A stretch of 64,000 nt of DNA from Mycolicibacterium neworleansense (GCF_001245615.1 NZ_CWKH01000001.1:434001-498000), one strand, 5' to 3'. Shown: positions 38,801 to 48,870, counted from the first letter of the stretch. Program-made: numbers and translations. The notes: generated from the sequence alone by a model not told the origin.

Positions 38801-41335
38801 GAGACCGAAACCGAACACGACATCGTCGCGCTGTTCGGCGAGTTGCTCGAGCGCGACGGCGTCGGCGCCGATGATTCGTTCTTCGACCTGGGCGGGCACT
38901 CGCTGCTGGCCACCAAACTGGTTGCCGCGGTCCGGAGCCGCTGCGGTGTCGAGCTCGGCGTCGCCGATGTCTTCGAGAACGCCACGGTGGCCGGCCTGGC
39001 CGCCAAGGTCGACGAGTTGCGGGCTTCCGGTGCCGGCGCGGGCCTGCCCGCCATCGTCGCCACCGCCCACGACGGCCCGGCCCAGATGTCCGCGGCGCAA
39101 CACCGGCAGTGGTTCCAGTTCCGCATCGACGGGCCCAACCCGGTGAACAACGTGCCGTTCGCCGCACGACTGACCGGGCCCTGCGATGTCGAGGCACTGG
39201 CCGCTGCGGTCGGCGATATCGTTGCCCGCCACGAGATCCTGCGCACCACCTATCGCGAGATCGACGGTGTGCCGTATCAGGTGATCCATCCCGCCGCCCC
39301 GCTGGAGGTGCGGCGTGCCGACGGCGACGGCGAGGATTGGGTGCAACGCGAACTCGATACCGAGCGTCGGTACTGCTTCGACCTGGAGAACGAATGGCCG
39401 GTCCGGGCCGCGATATTGTCGCCCGGATACTCAGGTGATTCTTGCTCCTCGCGTGCGCAGCAAGTGCTCTCGCTGGTGGTGCACCACATCGCCGCCGACC
39501 ACTGGTCGGGCACAGTGCTCTTCACCGATCTGCTGACGGCCTACCACGCCCGCAAGGCCGGAAAGGCGCCTGAGTGGGCGCCGCTGCCGGTGCAGTACGC
39601 GGACTTCGCGGATTGGCAGGCCGAAGTGCTCGCCGGCGGCGACGAACGCGTGGAAGAGCAACGCACCTACTGGACCAGGCAACTGGCCGGGCTGTCGGCA
39701 GATCAGGACGTCGAGAACGGACTGCAGCCCGACTTCCCGCGGCCGCCGGTGCCGACCGGCGAAGGCAAGGCGCTCGACTTCACCATCGATGCGGCGCTGC
39801 GCGGCAAGCTCGTCGAGATCACCCGTGAGCTCGGCGTCACCGAGTTCATGGTCCTGCAGGCCGCCGTGGCGATCGCCCTGCACAAGGCCGGGCAGGGTAC
39901 CGACATCGCGCTGGGCACTCCGGTGGCCGGACGTACCGCGCCAGAACTCGACGCGCTGATCGGGTTCTTCATCAACATCGTGGTGCTAAGAAACGACCTG
40001 TCGGGCAACCCGACCCTGCGTGAGGTGCTGCGCCGGTCCCGCGACATGGCACTGGCCGCCTACAAGCATCAGGACCTGCCGTTCGACCGGGTCGTCGATG
40101 CGGTGAGCCCGGTGCGTTCGCTGGCACGCAACCCGTTGTTCGGTGTGGTGGTGCACGTGCGTGAGGATCTGCCGGCCGATCAGGTCATCGACTCCGGACC
40201 GGCCGGTGAAACCCGGTTCAGCGCACTGGAACCCACGTTCGACGTGGCCCACGCCGATCTGTCGCTGAACTTCTTCGCTGAGGCCGGCGCGGGGTATCGC
40301 GGCACGATCATCTACCGCACCGAGCTGTACGAGGAGGCGACCGCGCGCCGCCTCGTGGCCTGGCTGCAGCGCATCGTGGAGGCGTTCGCCGGTGATGCCG
40401 ACCAGACGGTACGCGACATCGCAGTTGTCGATGCGGCCGAGCGCAACCAGTTGATCGAGGACTGGAGTCGTAAAGCGGTACCGCCGGCCGGACTGCCGCA
40501 GACCGACGGCGCAGACCGGGTCTACGTCCTGGACGAATGGCGTCAACCGGTGGCCGTCGGCGTCACCGGCGACGTCTACTTCGCCGGCGGTGCCGTGGAC
40601 GAGGCCGCCGGGGCCGCCGGCGGGATTGCCGCACAACGTTTCACGCCCAATCCCTTCGCGGACGGACAGCTGTATCGAACCGGAGACCGGGCGCGGTGGA
40701 CCACCGATGGCCGGCTGGAGCCGATCACCTCCGGCGAGCCCCGGCTGCAGGCCGCGCTGGAAGCGCTCGACGGGGTTGTTGCCGCGGCGACGCGGTACTG
40801 GGACACCCGGGGTGCCGCGACGCTGGCCGGCTACCTGGTGCCCACACCGGGAACCGGTGACGCCGAAGCTCTCCTGGACAGTGCGCGGGCCGCGCTGCCC
40901 GAGGAATTCGGCGGTGCCGTGCTCACCGTGGTCGACGACATGACACCCGCGACCCTGACCCGCCCCCGCGTCACCTCGACGGTTCCCACCGAGCCGCCGG
41001 CCACCCCCACCGAGGAAACCCTGGCCGCCATGCTGGTGGCGCTGCTCGGCGTCGCCGAAGTGGGGCGGTACGACGACTTCTTCACCCTCGGCGGCGACAG
41101 CATCCTGGCGGTCCAGCTGGCCGCGCGGGCGCGGGATGCCGGCGTGGCCATGACGGCACGCATGGTGTTCGAGCATCCCGGGCTGGCCGATCTGGCCGCC
41201 GCGATCGATGCGGCCGGCACCCAGGCCGAAGCCGCCGATGTGCGCCATGAGCCGATGTCCGCATCGGGCCTCTCGCCCGACGAGCTGGCCGCGCTGACCG
41301 CCGGATGGGGTCAGGACCAGGGGATCTCGACATGA
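35852..41335 (+). CDS. mbtE: Peptide synthetase MbtE (C-A-PCP-C-A fragment-PCP)
   Basis: 1827 aa. C1 (about 45-470) with HHIAWDDGSW. A1 (about 495-1000) with YTSGSTGLPKG and MYRSGDLARR. PCP1 Ser in LGGHSLLA near 1013. C2 (about 1065-1520) with HHIAADHWSG. Then a stretch at about 1548-1700 that keeps only the late adenylation motifs (VYVLDEWRQPVAVGVTGDVY, LYRTGDRARW) and no SGSTG loop. PCP2 Ser in LGGDSILA near 1748. It incorporates the N-hydroxylated, acylated lysine. It is longer than the roughly 1682-aa M. tuberculosis MbtE. The A fragment cannot activate an amino acid. Confidence 0.9.
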   Translation: MTDMVSADPAAPRTSDARLELMRRKLAERGLANAESGEATGADSAPVDPTVLSDGQRRMWFVQGFDPSGVLLNICLSYRLNGVIDAERLHEALNAVAQRHPILRTTYRADENGEPTATVQDDLRPGWSVHDLSDKSERARKLRLEVLAQREFGTAFDLSTDSPLRISLIKTGASEHVMLLVAHHIAWDDGSWRVFFTDLTRAYAGEQLPETPRVTVAAAADAGEDLAYWREVLASPPEPLELPGPAGSVVPNGFRSQRSTVRLSADTVERVSALARETGATPYMVLLAAFGALIYRYTHTDDFLIATPVLNRDTDETIGYYGNTVAMRLRPQGSAGFRELVAATRDTAIGAFAHQRVNLDRVVAELNPDRRHGAERMTRVSFGFREPDGGGFTPDGVTSERADLRGQHTQLPLGFMVELDADGAVVEAEHLTEVLDAELAAQMLRHFAVLLDSALAEPDRPLSRLELFTAADAEWLRAVSTGEQFETPATTLAALVTEQAARTPDATAVVYEGRHYSYRELNESANRLAHWLIEQGIGTEDRVAVLLEKSPELVITALGIVKAGAVYLPVDPTYPEDRLTYILSDSDPKIVLREPVEGLENYPATDPTDAERVRPLRPDNTAYLIYTSGSTGLPKGVPVPHRPIAEYFVWFGGDYQVTEDERLLQVASQSFDVSIGEIFGMLAAGARLVIPKPGGLGDIGYLTDLLRNEGITSMHFVPSLLGLFLSLPGVNEWRTLQRVPIGGEALPGEIADKFLATFDSLLHNFYGPTETVLNCTRYKVEGKQGARIVPIGKPKINTTIHLLDDALQPVPVGVIGEIYIGGTHVAHGYHDRPRLTAERFVADPFNPGGRMYRSGDLARRNADGDIEFVGRADEQVKIRGFRIELGEVSAAISVDPSVGQAVVVVSDLPSLGKSLVAYITPAAGAEQVEIDRIRARVTAALPEYMIPAAFVELPEIPITAHGKIDRRALPEPEIRSATEFRAPETETEHDIVALFGELLERDGVGADDSFFDLGGHSLLATKLVAAVRSRCGVELGVADVFENATVAGLAAKVDELRASGAGAGLPAIVATAHDGPAQMSAAQHRQWFQFRIDGPNPVNNVPFAARLTGPCDVEALAAAVGDIVARHEILRTTYREIDGVPYQVIHPAAPLEVRRADGDGEDWVQRELDTERRYCFDLENEWPVRAAILSPGYSGDSCSSRAQQVLSLVVHHIAADHWSGTVLFTDLLTAYHARKAGKAPEWAPLPVQYADFADWQAEVLAGGDERVEEQRTYWTRQLAGLSADQDVENGLQPDFPRPPVPTGEGKALDFTIDAALRGKLVEITRELGVTEFMVLQAAVAIALHKAGQGTDIALGTPVAGRTAPELDALIGFFINIVVLRNDLSGNPTLREVLRRSRDMALAAYKHQDLPFDRVVDAVSPVRSLARNPLFGVVVHVREDLPADQVIDSGPAGETRFSALEPTFDVAHADLSLNFFAEAGAGYRGTIIYRTELYEEATARRLVAWLQRIVEAFAGDADQTVRDIAVVDAAERNQLIEDWSRKAVPPAGLPQTDGADRVYVLDEWRQPVAVGVTGDVYFAGGAVDEAAGAAGGIAAQRFTPNPFADGQLYRTGDRARWTTDGRLEPITSGEPRLQAALEALDGVVAAATRYWDTRGAATLAGYLVPTPGTGDAEALLDSARAALPEEFGGAVLTVVDDMTPATLTRPRVTSTVPTEPPATPTEETLAAMLVALLGVAEVGRYDDFFTLGGDSILAVQLAARARDAGVAMTARMVFEHPGLADLAAAIDAAGTQAEAADVRHEPMSASGLSPDELAALTAGWGQDQGIST

Positions 41336-44300
41336 CCACGACCGGTACGCCGCCGGGCGTCGAGGACGTCCTGGCGCTGAGCCCGCTACAACAGGGGCTG
41401 TACTCGCTTGCCGGCCTGACCGAAGGTGACGAGGGCGCCGACCCGTATGTGATCGCGATGGCCGCCGACATCGACGGCGAACTGGACGCCGAGCTGCTGC
41501 GCGGCTGCGCCGAGGCGATGCTGGTGCGTCATCCGAACCTGCGGGCCAGCTTCTTCCAGGGAAACCTGAGCCGCCCGGTGGCGGTGGTCCCGTCCGCCGT
41601 CGAACTGCCCTGGCGCCATGTGCAGGCCGGTGACGAGCAGGCGATCACATTGGAGACCGAAGAGCGCGCCCGGCGGTTCGACCTCGGCCGCGGGCCGCTG
41701 CTGCGCTTCCTACTCATCGAAAAGCCGGGGTCCCGTTGGCGTCTGGTGATCGTCGCCCACCACATCGCGATCGACGGCTGGTCGCTGCCGGTTTTCGTCG
41801 GCGAACTCCTCGCGCTCTACGGCGCCGAGGGTGACGTGGCCGCGCTGCCGCCGGCGGTGCGCCCGTACCGCGACTACATCGGCTGGCTGGCCGGGCGAGA
41901 TCAGGAAGCCAGCCGGGCGCGGTGGCAGGCGCATCTGTACGGCATGGACGCCCCGACCCTGTTGTCCCCGGTGCTGGCCGGGCGGGAGACCCAGCCGGGC
42001 CTGCCCGCGCGCACCGAGGTGAACCTCGATGAGCAGCAGTCCGCGGCGATCTTCGAAGCGGCCCGCAGCCGTGGCGTCACCGTCAACACCCTGTTCCAGA
42101 TGGCTTGGGCGACAATCCTTTCAGTCTTCACCGACCGAACCGACGTGGTGTACGGAGTCACGGTGTCGGGGCGTCCGGACGAGCTGGCCGGGGTCGAGTC
42201 GATGGTCGGCCTGTTCATCAACACCGTGCCGCTGCGAGTCCGGGTCGACCCCGCCCTGCCGGTCGGCAGCCAGTGTCTGGCGCTGCAGCGCGAGGCGGCC
42301 GAGCTGCGTGACCACAGCTATCTCAGCCACACCGAGCTCCGGTCGCTCGGCGGTATCGGCGAGCTTTACGACACCCTGCTGGTGTACGAGAACTTCCCGC
42401 CCGGCGGGCTGGTCGGCAGTGACGAGTTCGAACTCGGCGGGGCCGTACTGCGGCCCGCGGCATTGGAAAGCCTGTCGCACTTCCCGGTCACCATCGCAGC
42501 TCACCCCACCCATGGCCGCCTCACGGTGCTCGTCGAAATCCTCGACGGGGCACTGGGATTACTGGATCCGCGGGCTCTGGGACTGCGGGTGCTGGCCGTC
42601 GTGCAGCGGCTGCTGGACGGCTGGGAGCGTCCGCTGCGCGAGGTTGCCGTCACGCTCGAAGACGAGCCGGACCCGGCCGGCGCGCCCGCGGTGGCCGGCG
42701 GCGGATCTCAGACCGGCTTCCACACGGCGTTCAGCGCGGCCGCCGAGGAGCGGCTCGGGTCGGTGGCCTTGAGCTGGGACGGAGGCGAGTTCAGTTATCG
42801 CGAGCTCGACGACGCCGCCGATCGCCTGGCTGCCGGGCTGATCCGGCGCGGGGTGAGCGATGAGACCCCGGTCCCGGTCCGGCTGCGCCGCGGACCCGAT
42901 TACGTGGTCGCGATGCTCGCGGTGCTCAAAGCGGGCGCGATGATCGTGCCCCTGGACCCGGCCATGCCGGACGAGCGGGTGGCCGAGATCCTGCGCCAGA
43001 TCGGGGCAGAGGAGCCCACACCGATCATCGTCGACGACGCGCTGCTGGCGTCGGTGGCCGCCGATCCCGAGTCGGACTACCAGCCCGCACCGGTGCGACC
43101 CGGACAAGGCGCCTACATCGTGTTCACGTCGGGTACCACCGGAAAACCCAAGGGCGTCATCGGAACGCATCAGGCACTGCTGGCCTATTGCGCTGACCAT
43201 GCCCACCAGGTACTGCAACCCGCGGCCAAACGACTTGGCCGTCCGTTACGCGTGGCCCACGCCTGGTCGTTCACGTTCGACGCGGCCTGGCAGCCGTTGG
43301 CCGCCCTGCTTGACGGGCACACCGTGCACATCGTCGGCGACGACGTGCAGCGCGACGCCGAGGCGCTGGTGGACACCATCGGGCACTTCGCGATCGACAT
43401 GATCGACACCACTCCGTCGATGTTCGCCTCGCTGCGGGCCGCGGGGCTGCTCAGCCGGGTGCCGCTGGCGGTGCTCGCCCTCGGCGGCGAGGCCATCGAC
43501 ACCGCAACCTGGCAGGGCATCCAGGCCGAGTGCGAGCGCACCTGGATGTCGGCACACAACTGCTATGGCCCGACGGAGACCACGGTGGAAGCGATCGTCG
43601 CGACGATCGCCGAGCACCCGCAGCCGTGCATCGGCCGTCCCACGGAGTCGACCGCCGCCTATGTGCTCGACAGGTGGCTGCGCCCGGTTCCCGACGGCGT
43701 GTACGGCGAACTGTATTTGGCCGGTGGCCAATTGACGCGCGGTTACCTGGGTAGGCCGGGGGAGACCGCCGCGCGGTTCGTCGCCGATCCGTTCACGCCG
43801 GGTGCTCGCATGTACCGCACCGGTGACGTGGTGCGCCGCAATCCGGAATCGCGGGCCGTCGAGTTTCTCGGGCGCAGTGACGATCAGGTCAAGATCCGAG
43901 GCTTCCGGGTCGAACCCGGCGAGGTGGCCGCGACGCTGCACGCCCACCCCGGGGTCCGGCACGCCCACGTTGCGGTACGGCAGCACCGCAGCGGGCCGAG
44001 ACTCGTCGCGTACGTGGTCACGAGTACCCCGGCCGCCGAGCTGCGCCGGATGCTGGCCGCCACCCTGCCAAGGCATCTGGTGCCGCACCACATCGTCGTC
44101 GTCGACGAGATCCCGCTTACCACCAACGGCAAGGTCGATGATGCCGCGCTGGCAGCGGTCGGCACCGGCGGGTCAGCCGAGGGTTCCGAGCTGCCGGCGA
44201 CCGAGACCGAGCGGGTGCTCGCCGAGGTGCTGGCCGAAGTTCTCGGGACACCCGGGGGATCAGGAGTCGACGTCACCGCCGACTTCCTCGATCTCGGGCT

Positions 44301-45753
44301 GGACAGCATCGTGGCACTGTCCGTCGTACAGGCCGTGCGGCGCCGAGGCATCGCGTTGCGTGCCCGGTTGATGCTGGACTGCGCGACGGTCCGCGAACTC
44401 GCGGCCGCGATCGATTCCGATGCGGTCGCCGTCGAACAGGCGGATGATGCCGCACCCGACACCACGCCGATTCCGTTGCTGCCCAACGGCCGCTGGCTCT
44501 ACCAGTACGGCGACCCGCGGCGGCTCGCGCAGACCGAGGTGTTCCGGCTGCCCGCCGGCATCACCCGGGCGCAGCTGGAAGCCTTGTTGCGCAACGTGAT
44601 CGATGGTCACGAGGTGCTGCGCACCCGGCTGGACCGCGACGCCATGGCGTTGGTCGCCCATCAGTCGCGCGAGGTACTTTCCGAAGCCACGGGATCCGGC
44701 GATCTCAACGGCGCCGTGGCCGAGCAGGCCGAGCTGTCCGTGCAGCGCATGGATCCGGAGAACGGGTCGATGCTGGACGCGGTGTGGTTGCATCATCCAC
44801 AGGCCGAGGGCGGTCTTCTGATCCTCACCGGTCACGTGCTGGCCCTGGACCCGTCGTCGTGGCGCATCATGGTCGGCGAACTCGAAAACGCCTGGCATGC
44901 CCTGGCTTCCGGGCGCACCCCGATCCCGGTGCGAGAGCACACGTCGCTGCGGCAGTGGTCACATCTGCTCGCCGAACGGGCCGCCGGACTCGACACCTGC
45001 GGCTTCTGGGAGAAGCAGTTCGAAGGCGATGATCCTGACATCGGCGCCCGCGGCGTCGATCCCGCCGTCGACCGCATGGGCGATGTGGCGATCGAGATGG
45101 CCTTCGCCGACCCGGACGTGACGGCGCGATTGCTGACCGGGGCCGTCCCGGTGACCGAAGTGCTGGCTGCGACAACGGCTCGCGCTCTGACCGAGTGGCG
45201 CCGCCACCGCGACCAGCCGACCCCGGCGCCCCTGTTGGCGCTGGAGACCCACGGCCGGTCCGACGCGGTGGTATCCGACCGCGATGACGTGGACACCGGC
45301 GATACCGCGGGGCTGCTCAGCATGATCTACCCGTTGCGGGTGACTGCCGATGACGCCCGCGGTGTCGCGGCCCAGGTGGCCGCCATCCCGGGCGACGCCA
45401 TCGACTACGGGCTGCTGCGTTACCTGCGAGCCGACACCGCCGAGCGGCTCGGCTCCCACCGGGATCCGCAGATACTGCTCAACTACCTGGGCCGCATCGA
45501 ACTCGATGCGGCCGACCATGCGCTACTGCAGGACCGGTCACTTCAGAGCGGGGTGACCCCGATTCCCGAACCGAATGTCGCTGTGCGCCATGAACTGACG
45601 ATCATGGCCGCGGTGATCGACCGCGACGGGTCGGCCGTGCTCGGCACCCAGTGGCGGACCCTGCCCGACATTCTGTCCGCCGAGGACATCGCCGCCCTGC
45701 AGGCGATGTGGCTGGATGCGTTGCGAGAGGTGTTGCGAGAGGTGACCCAATGA
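41332..45753 (+). CDS. mbtF: Peptide synthetase MbtF (C-A-PCP-terminal C/E-like)
   Basis: 1473 aa from ATG 41332 (ATGA overlap with mbtE). C (about 12-440) with HHIAIDGWSLP; A (about 475-950) with VFTSGTTGKPKGV and MYRTGDVVRR; PCP Ser near 992 in LGLDSIVA; terminal domain (about 1045-1470) resembling an epimerisation domain (DPSSWRIMVGEL, ILLNYLGRIEL) whose HHxxxDG reads GHVLALD, so the first His is missing. It adds the terminal lysine that is cyclised to the caprolactam. The terminal domain may assist cyclisation rather than epimerise; that is inference. Confidence 0.92.
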   Translation: MTTTGTPPGVEDVLALSPLQQGLYSLAGLTEGDEGADPYVIAMAADIDGELDAELLRGCAEAMLVRHPNLRASFFQGNLSRPVAVVPSAVELPWRHVQAGDEQAITLETEERARRFDLGRGPLLRFLLIEKPGSRWRLVIVAHHIAIDGWSLPVFVGELLALYGAEGDVAALPPAVRPYRDYIGWLAGRDQEASRARWQAHLYGMDAPTLLSPVLAGRETQPGLPARTEVNLDEQQSAAIFEAARSRGVTVNTLFQMAWATILSVFTDRTDVVYGVTVSGRPDELAGVESMVGLFINTVPLRVRVDPALPVGSQCLALQREAAELRDHSYLSHTELRSLGGIGELYDTLLVYENFPPGGLVGSDEFELGGAVLRPAALESLSHFPVTIAAHPTHGRLTVLVEILDGALGLLDPRALGLRVLAVVQRLLDGWERPLREVAVTLEDEPDPAGAPAVAGGGSQTGFHTAFSAAAEERLGSVALSWDGGEFSYRELDDAADRLAAGLIRRGVSDETPVPVRLRRGPDYVVAMLAVLKAGAMIVPLDPAMPDERVAEILRQIGAEEPTPIIVDDALLASVAADPESDYQPAPVRPGQGAYIVFTSGTTGKPKGVIGTHQALLAYCADHAHQVLQPAAKRLGRPLRVAHAWSFTFDAAWQPLAALLDGHTVHIVGDDVQRDAEALVDTIGHFAIDMIDTTPSMFASLRAAGLLSRVPLAVLALGGEAIDTATWQGIQAECERTWMSAHNCYGPTETTVEAIVATIAEHPQPCIGRPTESTAAYVLDRWLRPVPDGVYGELYLAGGQLTRGYLGRPGETAARFVADPFTPGARMYRTGDVVRRNPESRAVEFLGRSDDQVKIRGFRVEPGEVAATLHAHPGVRHAHVAVRQHRSGPRLVAYVVTSTPAAELRRMLAATLPRHLVPHHIVVVDEIPLTTNGKVDDAALAAVGTGGSAEGSELPATETERVLAEVLAEVLGTPGGSGVDVTADFLDLGLDSIVALSVVQAVRRRGIALRARLMLDCATVRELAAAIDSDAVAVEQADDAAPDTTPIPLLPNGRWLYQYGDPRRLAQTEVFRLPAGITRAQLEALLRNVIDGHEVLRTRLDRDAMALVAHQSREVLSEATGSGDLNGAVAEQAELSVQRMDPENGSMLDAVWLHHPQAEGGLLILTGHVLALDPSSWRIMVGELENAWHALASGRTPIPVREHTSLRQWSHLLAERAAGLDTCGFWEKQFEGDDPDIGARGVDPAVDRMGDVAIEMAFADPDVTARLLTGAVPVTEVLAATTARALTEWRRHRDQPTPAPLLALETHGRSDAVVSDRDDVDTGDTAGLLSMIYPLRVTADDARGVAAQVAAIPGDAIDYGLLRYLRADTAERLGSHRDPQILLNYLGRIELDAADHALLQDRSLQSGVTPIPEPNVAVRHELTIMAAVIDRDGSAVLGTQWRTLPDILSAEDIAALQAMWLDALREVLREVTQ

Positions 45754-47078
45754 GTGCCCCATCGGCCCCCACACTGGCCATCATCGGTGCCGGACCCAAG
45801 GCCATCGCGGTGGCTGCCAAGGCCGCCGAGTTGCGGGCGATGGGTGTGCCGGCCCCGGATGTCGTCGTCGTCGAACGTGCCGGAGTGGCCGCCAACTGGC
45901 AGGCCGTCGGCGGCTGGACCGACGGCAACCATCGCCTCGGCACCGGACCCGAGAAGGACGTCGGCTTCCCGTACCGGTCGTCGCTGGTGCCGCGGCGTAA
46001 CGCCGAACTCGACGAGCGCATGACCCGGCACAGTTGGCAGGCCTACCTCATCGCGACCGGCGGATTCGCCGAATGGGTGGACCGCGGCCGGCCCGCGCCG
46101 ACCCACAAACGCTGGAGCCAGTATCTGGGCTGGGTGGCCGATGACATCGGGATGAACGTGGTTTCCGGTGAGGTGGAACGGATCTCGGTTGACGCCGACA
46201 CCGGCGGTGCCGGCAATTCGACCGATGGTCGCCGGTGGGTCCTGCATACCGCCGAGACAGCGGTGAGCGCCGACGGCCTGATGGTCACCGGACCGGGCCA
46301 GGCCGAACGCTCGGTGCTGCCCGGCAACCCCCGGGTGATGTCGATCGCGCAGTTCTGGCATCAGGCCGGCAAGCACGAGCTGATCACCGCTGAGCGGGTG
46401 GCGGTGATCGGCGGTGGTGAGACCGCCGCGTCGATGCTCAACGAGCTGTTCCGCCACCGGGTTTCGACCATCACGGTGATCTCGCCGACCGTCACCCTGT
46501 TCACCCGCGGCGAAGGATTCTTCGAGAACACCCTGTTCTCCGATCCGACCGGCTGGACCGGGCTCACCCTGGCCGAGCGCCGGGATGCGTTGGCCCGCAC
46601 CGACCGTGGCGTGTTCTCGGCGCGCGTGCAGGATGCGCTGCTGGCCGACGACCGGATCCGCCATCTGCGCGGCCGGGTCGCCCACGCGGTGGCCCGCGAC
46701 GAGCGGATCCGGCTGACCCTGTCCACCAACACCGGGGGTGAAGCGGTCGAGACCGTGCACGGCTTCGATCTGGTGATCGACGGGTCCGGTGCGGATGCGT
46801 TGTGGTTCGCCCCGTTGTTCAGCCAGGACGCGCTTGACCTGCTCGAGCTCGGGCTGGGCGGCCCGCTGAGCAGCGACGCGCTGCAAGAACACATCGGTCA
46901 CGACCTGGCCCTGACCGATGTCTTCCCCAAGCTGTTCCTGCCGGGGCTGGCCGGACTCACCCAGGGACCCGGCTTCCCGAACCTCAGTTGTCTTGGCCTG
47001 TTGTCCGACCGGGTGCTGGGTGCAGACCTTCACCACCCCTCGATGAGGAGACTCGATGAGTTCCAATCCGTTCGATGA
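45750..47078 (+). CDS. mbtG: Lysine N6-monooxygenase MbtG
   Basis: 442 aa from ATG 45750 (ATGA overlap with mbtF). FAD motif [22 protein letters not shown] motif [14 protein letters not shown], and [15 protein letters not shown] near the C-terminus, as in siderophore ornithine/lysine N-hydroxylases. It hydroxylates the lysine epsilon-nitrogens that bind iron in mycobactin. The last 23 nt overlap mbtH. Confidence 0.93.
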   Translation: MSAPSAPTLAIIGAGPKAIAVAAKAAELRAMGVPAPDVVVVERAGVAANWQAVGGWTDGNHRLGTGPEKDVGFPYRSSLVPRRNAELDERMTRHSWQAYLIATGGFAEWVDRGRPAPTHKRWSQYLGWVADDIGMNVVSGEVERISVDADTGGAGNSTDGRRWVLHTAETAVSADGLMVTGPGQAERSVLPGNPRVMSIAQFWHQAGKHELITAERVAVIGGGETAASMLNELFRHRVSTITVISPTVTLFTRGEGFFENTLFSDPTGWTGLTLAERRDALARTDRGVFSARVQDALLADDRIRHLRGRVAHAVARDERIRLTLSTNTGGEAVETVHGFDLVIDGSGADALWFAPLFSQDALDLLELGLGGPLSSDALQEHIGHDLALTDVFPKLFLPGLAGLTQGPGFPNLSCLGLLSDRVLGADLHHPSMRRLDEFQSVR

Positions 47079-47268
47079 CGAGAACGGCACGTTCTATGTC
47101 CTGGTCAACGCCGAGGATCAGCACAGCCTGTGGCCGGCGTTCGCCGACGTGCCCGCGGGCTGGCGGGTGGTCTTCGGTGAGGCCGGCCGCGCCGAGTGCC
47201 TGAACTACGTCGAGGCGCACTGGACCGATCTGCGGCCCGCCGGCCTGCGTGAGGCCATGAGCAACTGA
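47056..47268 (+). CDS. mbtH: MbtH-like NRPS chaperone
   Basis: 70 aa. Signature residues [17 protein letters not shown] and [14 protein letters not shown] match the founding member of the MbtH family. It binds and activates adenylation domains of MbtB/E/F. It is the last gene of the mbtB-H run, overlapping mbtG out of frame. Confidence 0.96.
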   Translation: MSSNPFDDENGTFYVLVNAEDQHSLWPAFADVPAGWRVVFGEAGRAECLNYVEAHWTDLRPAGLREAMSN

Positions 47269-47272
47269 CGCG

Positions 47273-47587
47273 TCAGGCCGGGTTGGGCGCGAGCGCGTCC
47301 ATGTCGAACACCCGCGCGTGCAGGATCGTGCGGTTCCGCAGCGCCGCGCGCACCGCCCGGTGCAGGCCGTCCTCGAGGTAGATGTCGCCGCGCCACTTCA
47401 CCGCGTGCGGGAACAGGTCGCCGTAGAACGTCGAATCCTCGGACAGCAGGCGGTCGAGAGCGAGCACCGTGGTGGTGGTGACCAGCTCGTCGAGGCGCAG
47501 CTGGCGCGGGGGGATGCGGGACCAGTCCCGGTAGGAGAGCCCGTGCTCCGGGTAGGGTTTGCCCTCCTGGACGCCCTTGAAGATCAT
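47273..47587 (-). CDS. Conserved hypothetical protein (Rv2375-like)
   Basis: 104 aa from ATG 47587. Begins MIFKGVQEGKPYPEHGL; central RDWSRIPPRQLRLDELVTTT, DSTFYGDLFPHAVKWRGDIYL, then LEDGLHRAVRAALRNRTILHARV. Soluble, no membrane span, no Cys. A protein of this size sits between mbtH and hrcA in M. tuberculosis as I recall. It ends 4 nt from mbtH (convergent). The phrase EDGLHRAVRAAL recalls ParB-like or small RNase-toxin folds, but I would not assign a function. Confidence 0.7.
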   Translation of the reverse strand: MIFKGVQEGKPYPEHGLSYRDWSRIPPRQLRLDELVTTTTVLALDRLLSEDSTFYGDLFPHAVKWRGDIYLEDGLHRAVRAALRNRTILHARVFDMDALAPNPA

Positions 47588-47739
47588 CGCCGGCCCGCGT
47601 CCGTGGCAGTGTTGCGCGGTGTTGCCATCGGCATAGGTGCCTAGGCTAATACGTTCGCGGGACGTTGCCTGCGCCGGTGTCGTTCGGACCGGCGGACCGC
47701 GGCGCTCGGCTGCGCGATCGGTAAACCCGCTGCTGGTCG

Positions 47740-47745
47740 GTAAAA
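47740..47745 (+). promoter_or_regulatory. -10 hexamer TAAAAT upstream of hrcA
   Basis: TAAAAT lies 49 nt before GTG 47795 in the AT-richest part of this gap. I see no CIRCE inverted repeat here. Confidence 0.4.
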
Positions 47746-47794
47746 TGAACCGAGCAAAATAAACACATCGCCGCTGCGAAGGGTAGGTGAACAG

Positions 47795-48826
47795 GTGGGG
47801 AGTGCCGACGAACGTCGTTTCGAGGTGCTGCGCGCCATCGTCGCCGACTTCGTGGCCACCAAGGAGCCGATCGGCTCCAAGACCCTGGTGGAGCGCCACA
47901 ACCTCGGTGTGTCCAGCGCCACGGTGCGCAATGACATGGCGGTGCTGGAGGCCGAGGGCTACATCACCCAGCCGCACACCAGCTCGGGCCGGGTGCCCAC
48001 CGAGAAGGGTTACCGGGAGTTCGTCGACCGGATCGACAACGTCAAACCGCTGTCGTCGTCCGAGCGCCGGGCCATCCTGTCCTTCCTGGAGTCCGGCGTC
48101 GACCTCGATGACGTGTTGCGGCGCGCGGTGCGGCTGCTCGCGCAGCTGACCCGGCAGGTCGCGATCGTGCAGTACCCGACGTTGTCCACGTCGTCCGTTC
48201 GTCACCTCGAGGTGGTGGCGCTGACCCCGGCGCGGCTGCTGTTGGTGGTGATCACCGATTCGGGCCGGGTGGACCAGCGCATCGTCGAGCTCGGCGACGC
48301 CATCGACGAACACGAGCTGTCCAAACTGCGCGAGATGTTGGGACAGGCGTTGGAAGGCAAGCCGATCACCGCCGCGTCGATCGCGGTGAGCGATCTGGCC
48401 TCACACCTCAACGGCCACGGCGCGCTCGCCGATGCCGTCGGCCGGTCGGCGACCGTCCTGGTCGAGACGCTCGTGGAGCACACCGAGGAACGGCTGCTGC
48501 TCGGCGGAACCGCCAACCTGACCCGCAACACCGCTGATTTTGGCGGATCGCTGCGGTCGGTGCTGGAGGCGCTGGAGGAGCAGGTGGTGGTGCTGCGGTT
48601 GTTGGCAGCCCAGCAGGAAGCGGGCAAGGTAACCGTGCGGATCGGTCATGAGACCGAGGCCGAACAGATGCTGGGCACGTCGGTGGTGAGCACCACGTAC
48701 GGCAGTTCAGGCAAGGTGTACGGGGGAATGGGTGTGGTGGGTCCCACCCGAATGGATTACCCGGGAACCATCGCCAATGTCGCTGCGGTTGCTCTGTACA
48801 TCGGCGAAGTCTTAGGTACTCGGTAA
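47795..48826 (+). CDS. hrcA: Heat-inducible transcription repressor HrcA
   Basis: 343 aa from GTG 47795 (AGGGTAGG upstream). The N-terminal winged helix contains [34 protein letters not shown] and [16 protein letters not shown]; the C-terminal GAF-like dimer domain ends [19 protein letters not shown]. It represses chaperonin genes at CIRCE sites. It is followed after 44 nt by dnaJ2, the usual mycobacterial pair. Confidence 0.95.
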   Translation: MGSADERRFEVLRAIVADFVATKEPIGSKTLVERHNLGVSSATVRNDMAVLEAEGYITQPHTSSGRVPTEKGYREFVDRIDNVKPLSSSERRAILSFLESGVDLDDVLRRAVRLLAQLTRQVAIVQYPTLSTSSVRHLEVVALTPARLLLVVITDSGRVDQRIVELGDAIDEHELSKLREMLGQALEGKPITAASIAVSDLASHLNGHGALADAVGRSATVLVETLVEHTEERLLLGGTANLTRNTADFGGSLRSVLEALEEQVVVLRLLAAQQEAGKVTVRIGHETEAEQMLGTSVVSTTYGSSGKVYGGMGVVGPTRMDYPGTIANVAAVALYIGEVLGTR

Positions 48827-48870
48827 TACAGCCGGATACGTCCGGCACAGAAAGGTCAGGCAAGGTCAGC

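Noticed and set aside
24684..47268. mbtJ (esterase) gene expected next to mbtI in M. tuberculosis
   Set aside because: No esterase reading frame of that kind occurs here; the PKS occupies the place.
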